Source of the DNA: an uncultured Gammaproteobacteria bacterium
Lineage (GTDB): Bacteria; Pseudomonadota; Gammaproteobacteria; CAJQNE01
Assembly: GCA_905479545.1 (NCBI GenBank)
Contig: CAJQNE010000518.1
Coordinates: forward strand, 1-8,012
DNA length: 8,012 nt
Direction of reading: 5' to 3'
The notes beneath the pieces were generated by a model. The model saw only the letters and a list, made by a program, of their open reading frames with translations, searched no databases and had not been told where the DNA came from. How positions within the stretch are numbered: position 1 is the stretch's first letter; each line of letters starts with the position of its first letter. The translations under genes and the position numbers were made by a program. Below are positions 5,879-8,012 of this stretch, piece after piece.

Positions 5879-8012
5879 TTGTCGTTACCAATCTGGAACA
5901 CCCGACTAATCGCCTCGTATTCAGTAATTGCGTCACTACCCGGCAGTTCCTTGGCCGCGGTGCGGTAGACGATGCGGTAGTTGCCGGGCGGCGTGTCCCA
6001 GGTAATAAACCAGTCAACTTCCAGCACGGAGTCAGTGGGCGGCACGTATGCGCCCGGCGAGTTGCTGGTCCAGTGCAAGGTCGCCTCTGGGGCTGCGTCG
6101 GTTATCCAGTCCGCCCAGTCGCCATTCGGTAATTCTCGTTGTATCTCGAAATAATGGCCATTGCGGTAGCTGTTGTTATTAGGGAATCCCGCCTGGTAAC
6201 TGAAGCGCAGCCGGTCACCGGCTGAGTATTGGTCCAGCACGTCGTTAATCGGCGTGGTGAAGGGTCCTCGCGTCGGTGTGTCGGTCCGTGCCGGGTCCGC
6301 AACCAGCGTATTGGGCAGCCGCGCACCAATCGGATCGACACCTTCGGGCGGGTATGGCTCCGCGCCGTCGACCATGTCCACCGAGATGGCCCGAAGCTGC
6401 TGCCGAACTGCAGCCAGTGTCCATGGCCCGTACTGGTTGGATGAGCCCTCATAGCCTTGGCGCGCGTATTCCTCGCGGGTGGTTAGGTAACCGGTGAATT
6501 CGTTACTGAGCCCGGCGATCACGAAAAAGTCGACGCCGATGGTTTTTAGCTCTTCAAGCACAGTGGCGCGGATGCGTCTGCCAGACATGGTGGTGATCTC
6601 CCAGGGCAAAGCTACAACCGCTAGGTTGCCAATACGGAGAATCTGGAAGGGCTGATCGACCTGAGTGTAAATAGGCCCCTTATCGCCCAGCCCGAACAGA
6701 TGACCCTTTTCCGCCTGGCAGCTGTAGTCCGGCCCGCCAACCGGACTCAGATCGAGATCGCCGACAACACACAAGGCTACCTTGGCCGCATCGCCGAAGG
6801 AACGTTGCACATTGCCATCGGCAAGATCAGTAAGGAAATCCTCCAGCGGCACATTCAAGGCATCGTCGCAGCTCTGGTATTGGCCAAACGCCTCCTTGCC
6901 GACACTGCTGAGCCCGTACAGTGGATCGCAGGTGCGTTTTGGGTCGGCATCCAGTTCCGCCGGATGCTGCAATGAGCCGAGCACGACTGGGTCGGTTACA
7001 ACCTGATCGCTGAAATCGACGTAGCGCATGCGATAGTCGATAGAACCCCGAATAGCATGTTGGTCATTCTGCTCAGTGAGTGTCAGTGCATTCGCCGCCT
7101 GGCGGGTGCCGGTGATGACCATATTGGCGTGCTCGGCCAGCACGTCGTCGCCGAGCACCGAGGTTAGCAGCGGCGGCAGGCGCGGTTGGCTATTGTCCTC
7201 GTTGTCGATGTAGCGAGCATGCACCACATCGCCTTCGTCCGATTGCAGAATACCTGCCACGAACGGCTGTGGCAGTGGGGTCGAATCCGAATCGGGATCG
7301 TTGAAGCGACGTTCGAGGTCGAAGGCGGCGTAGCCCTTGGAGTCGCCGTGCGCCAGCGTACTCAGCAACGCGGCCGTCGGGTGCACGGCAAACCAGTTCA
7401 GCAGGCCGTTAACGCGACCGTCACTATTGCGCAGATTCAGCTGCACAGCCGTGCGGTTGGTTAGCTGGTCGTTGCCGTTGATGTCCAGATACTGATCGCG
7501 CTCCGCCTGGGTGTTTTCACGGTAGCCACTGGGGTGACGGTTGGCATTGGTGTGCAAAAGTTCATTAATGGCCAGCGTCAATTCGCCGGGTGCTGCCTGT
7601 TGATAACCTGCCCAGGCCTCGGCGATGGCTTCGACGATGCCGTTGACAATTTCATCGAGAACATCTTTCTGGTGGCCACCGTGCAAACCGCTGAAGAACA
7701 GATCATGGCTGAAGCCACCGGAAAAATTATGGGTATGGGTCGAGGTCAGCAGCATGCTGTTAGGGTCGATTGCCGCCAGCTCGGGGTCGGCCGCCAGCCG
7801 CAGCATTACGGCATCGCGCACACTGCGGTGCATAAAGCCCAGGTCGGCATTCACCAACACCACGTTGGAGCCGCTGCAATCCTCGCCAATGACGAAGGCA
7901 CGGGCGTAGGCGCGCTGCGTTAGCCCGCTCAGCAGATCAACCGGTGCCTCGTAACCGGCTCGGCTGCGGCCTGCCCACGGGCCGGTAATGTCGCGCCGGG
8001 CGACGCCGAAAC
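5845..8012 (-). CDS. Neutral/alkaline ceramidase-family protein, N-terminus beyond right edge, essential Ser replaced by Val
   Basis: The minus-strand frame is open from the window edge to TAG at 5847-5845, giving 721 visible residues. Reading inward from 8012 it has F-G-V-A-R-R-D-I-T-G-P, then R-A-Y-A-R-A-F-V-I, then V-L-V-N-A-D-L-G, the standard ceramidase opening. An internal GTG at 7863 is therefore not the start. Family enzymes cleave the amide bond of ceramide using zinc. The ligand positions are kept: H-T-H (7737-7729), His in N-W-F-A-V-H (7383-7381), Glu in L-P-W-E-I-T-T-M-S-G (6600-6598) and Tyr in F-T-G-Y-L-T-T-R-E-E-Y (6489-6487). Arg in N-R-H-P-S-G-Y is also kept. The usual G-D-V-S-P-N motif reads G-D-V-V-H-A (7233-7216), so the serine needed for activity in studied ceramidases is missing. 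A C-terminal beta-sandwich domain follows, from about 6255 to the end. Homologues are normally secreted, and the missing N-terminus probably holds the signal. It may be an altered-specificity hydrolase or an inactive binder. Confidence 0.9.
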   Translation of the reverse strand, partial: FGVARRDITGPWAGRSRAGYEAPVDLLSGLTQRAYARAFVIGEDCSGSNVVLVNADLGFMHRSVRDAVMLRLAADPELAAIDPNSMLLTSTHTHNFSGGFSHDLFFSGLHGGHQKDVLDEIVNGIVEAIAEAWAGYQQAAPGELTLAINELLHTNANRHPSGYRENTQAERDQYLDINGNDQLTNRTAVQLNLRNSDGRVNGLLNWFAVHPTAALLSTLAHGDSKGYAAFDLERRFNDPDSDSTPLPQPFVAGILQSDEGDVVHARYIDNEDNSQPRLPPLLTSVLGDDVLAEHANMVITGTRQAANALTLTEQNDQHAIRGSIDYRMRYVDFSDQVVTDPVVLGSLQHPAELDADPKRTCDPLYGLSSVGKEAFGQYQSCDDALNVPLEDFLTDLADGNVQRSFGDAAKVALCVVGDLDLSPVGGPDYSCQAEKGHLFGLGDKGPIYTQVDQPFQILRIGNLAVVALPWEITTMSGRRIRATVLEELKTIGVDFFVIAGLSNEFTGYLTTREEYARQGYEGSSNQYGPWTLAAVRQQLRAISVDMVDGAEPYPPEGVDPIGARLPNTLVADPARTDTPTRGPFTTPINDVLDQYSAGDRLRFSYQAGFPNNNSYRNGHYFEIQRELPNGDWADWITDAAPEATLHWTSNSPGAYVPPTDSVLEVDWFITWDTPPGNYRIVYRTAAKELPGSDAITEYEAISRVFQIGNDNPRCASGAPRA

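Noticed and set aside
7861..7863. GTG as the start of the ceramidase gene
   Set aside because: The frame stays open upstream to the window edge and encodes the conserved D-I-T-G-P and R-A-F-V-I segments of the family.
7534..7923. 129-codon plus-strand frame opposite the ceramidase N-terminal region
   Set aside because: It is antisense to conserved ceramidase motifs, including the H-T-H zinc site, so it is a shadow frame.

Overview
The window is a stretch of bacterial chromosome, moderately GC-rich. The gene families, a Tat-type signal, two lipobox signals and an OruR/SphR-type AraC regulator suggest a gammaproteobacterium, perhaps an environmental or marine one. That assignment is inferred from gene content only. 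There are no RNA genes, insertion sequences or CRISPR arrays. Five protein genes fill most of the window, two of them cut by its edges.

Layout. At the left edge, on the minus strand, is the N-terminus of an amidase-signature enzyme (174 down to 1). Its start codon lies inside a 25-bp tandem triplication (156-230). Upstream of it on the same strand is an exported PLP enzyme of the class-V aminotransferase / isopenicillin-N-epimerase fold (1661-300). A 439-bp divergent intergenic region with a perfect 17-bp inverted repeat (1851-1867 / 1932-1948) separates it from a plus-strand Ntn-hydrolase acylase of the PvdQ / aculeacin-A-acylase type (2101-4596), predicted to be a lipoprotein. Convergent to the acylase, 27 bp away, is an AraC-family regulator (5625-4624). 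A 219-bp gap with three inverted-repeat structures follows. Last is a neutral-ceramidase-family protein (minus, 5845 to beyond 8012), complete at its C-terminus and probably missing only a signal peptide and a few residues at its N-terminus.

How the genes may work together. Three of the four enzymes belong to families that hydrolyse amide bonds (amidase, N-acyl amide acylase, ceramidase). The acylase and the PLP enzyme carry export or lipoprotein signals, and ceramidases of this family are normally exported. The acylase and PLP enzyme resemble, by family and location, the periplasmic PvdQ/PvdN pair that matures pyoverdine in Pseudomonas. The ceramidase plus AraC regulator recalls the CerN/SphR sphingosine-response pair. 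The cautious reading is a locus for processing N-acylated (lipo)amides in the cell envelope, controlled by the AraC regulator. Substrates cannot be told from sequence.

Most notable points: (i) the ceramidase-like protein keeps the zinc ligands but has Val where active ceramidases have the essential Ser; (ii) tandem duplication has multiplied the amidase start codon and created overlapping mini-ORFs; (iii) the PvdN-like and PvdQ-like genes are divergent around a strong inverted repeat.
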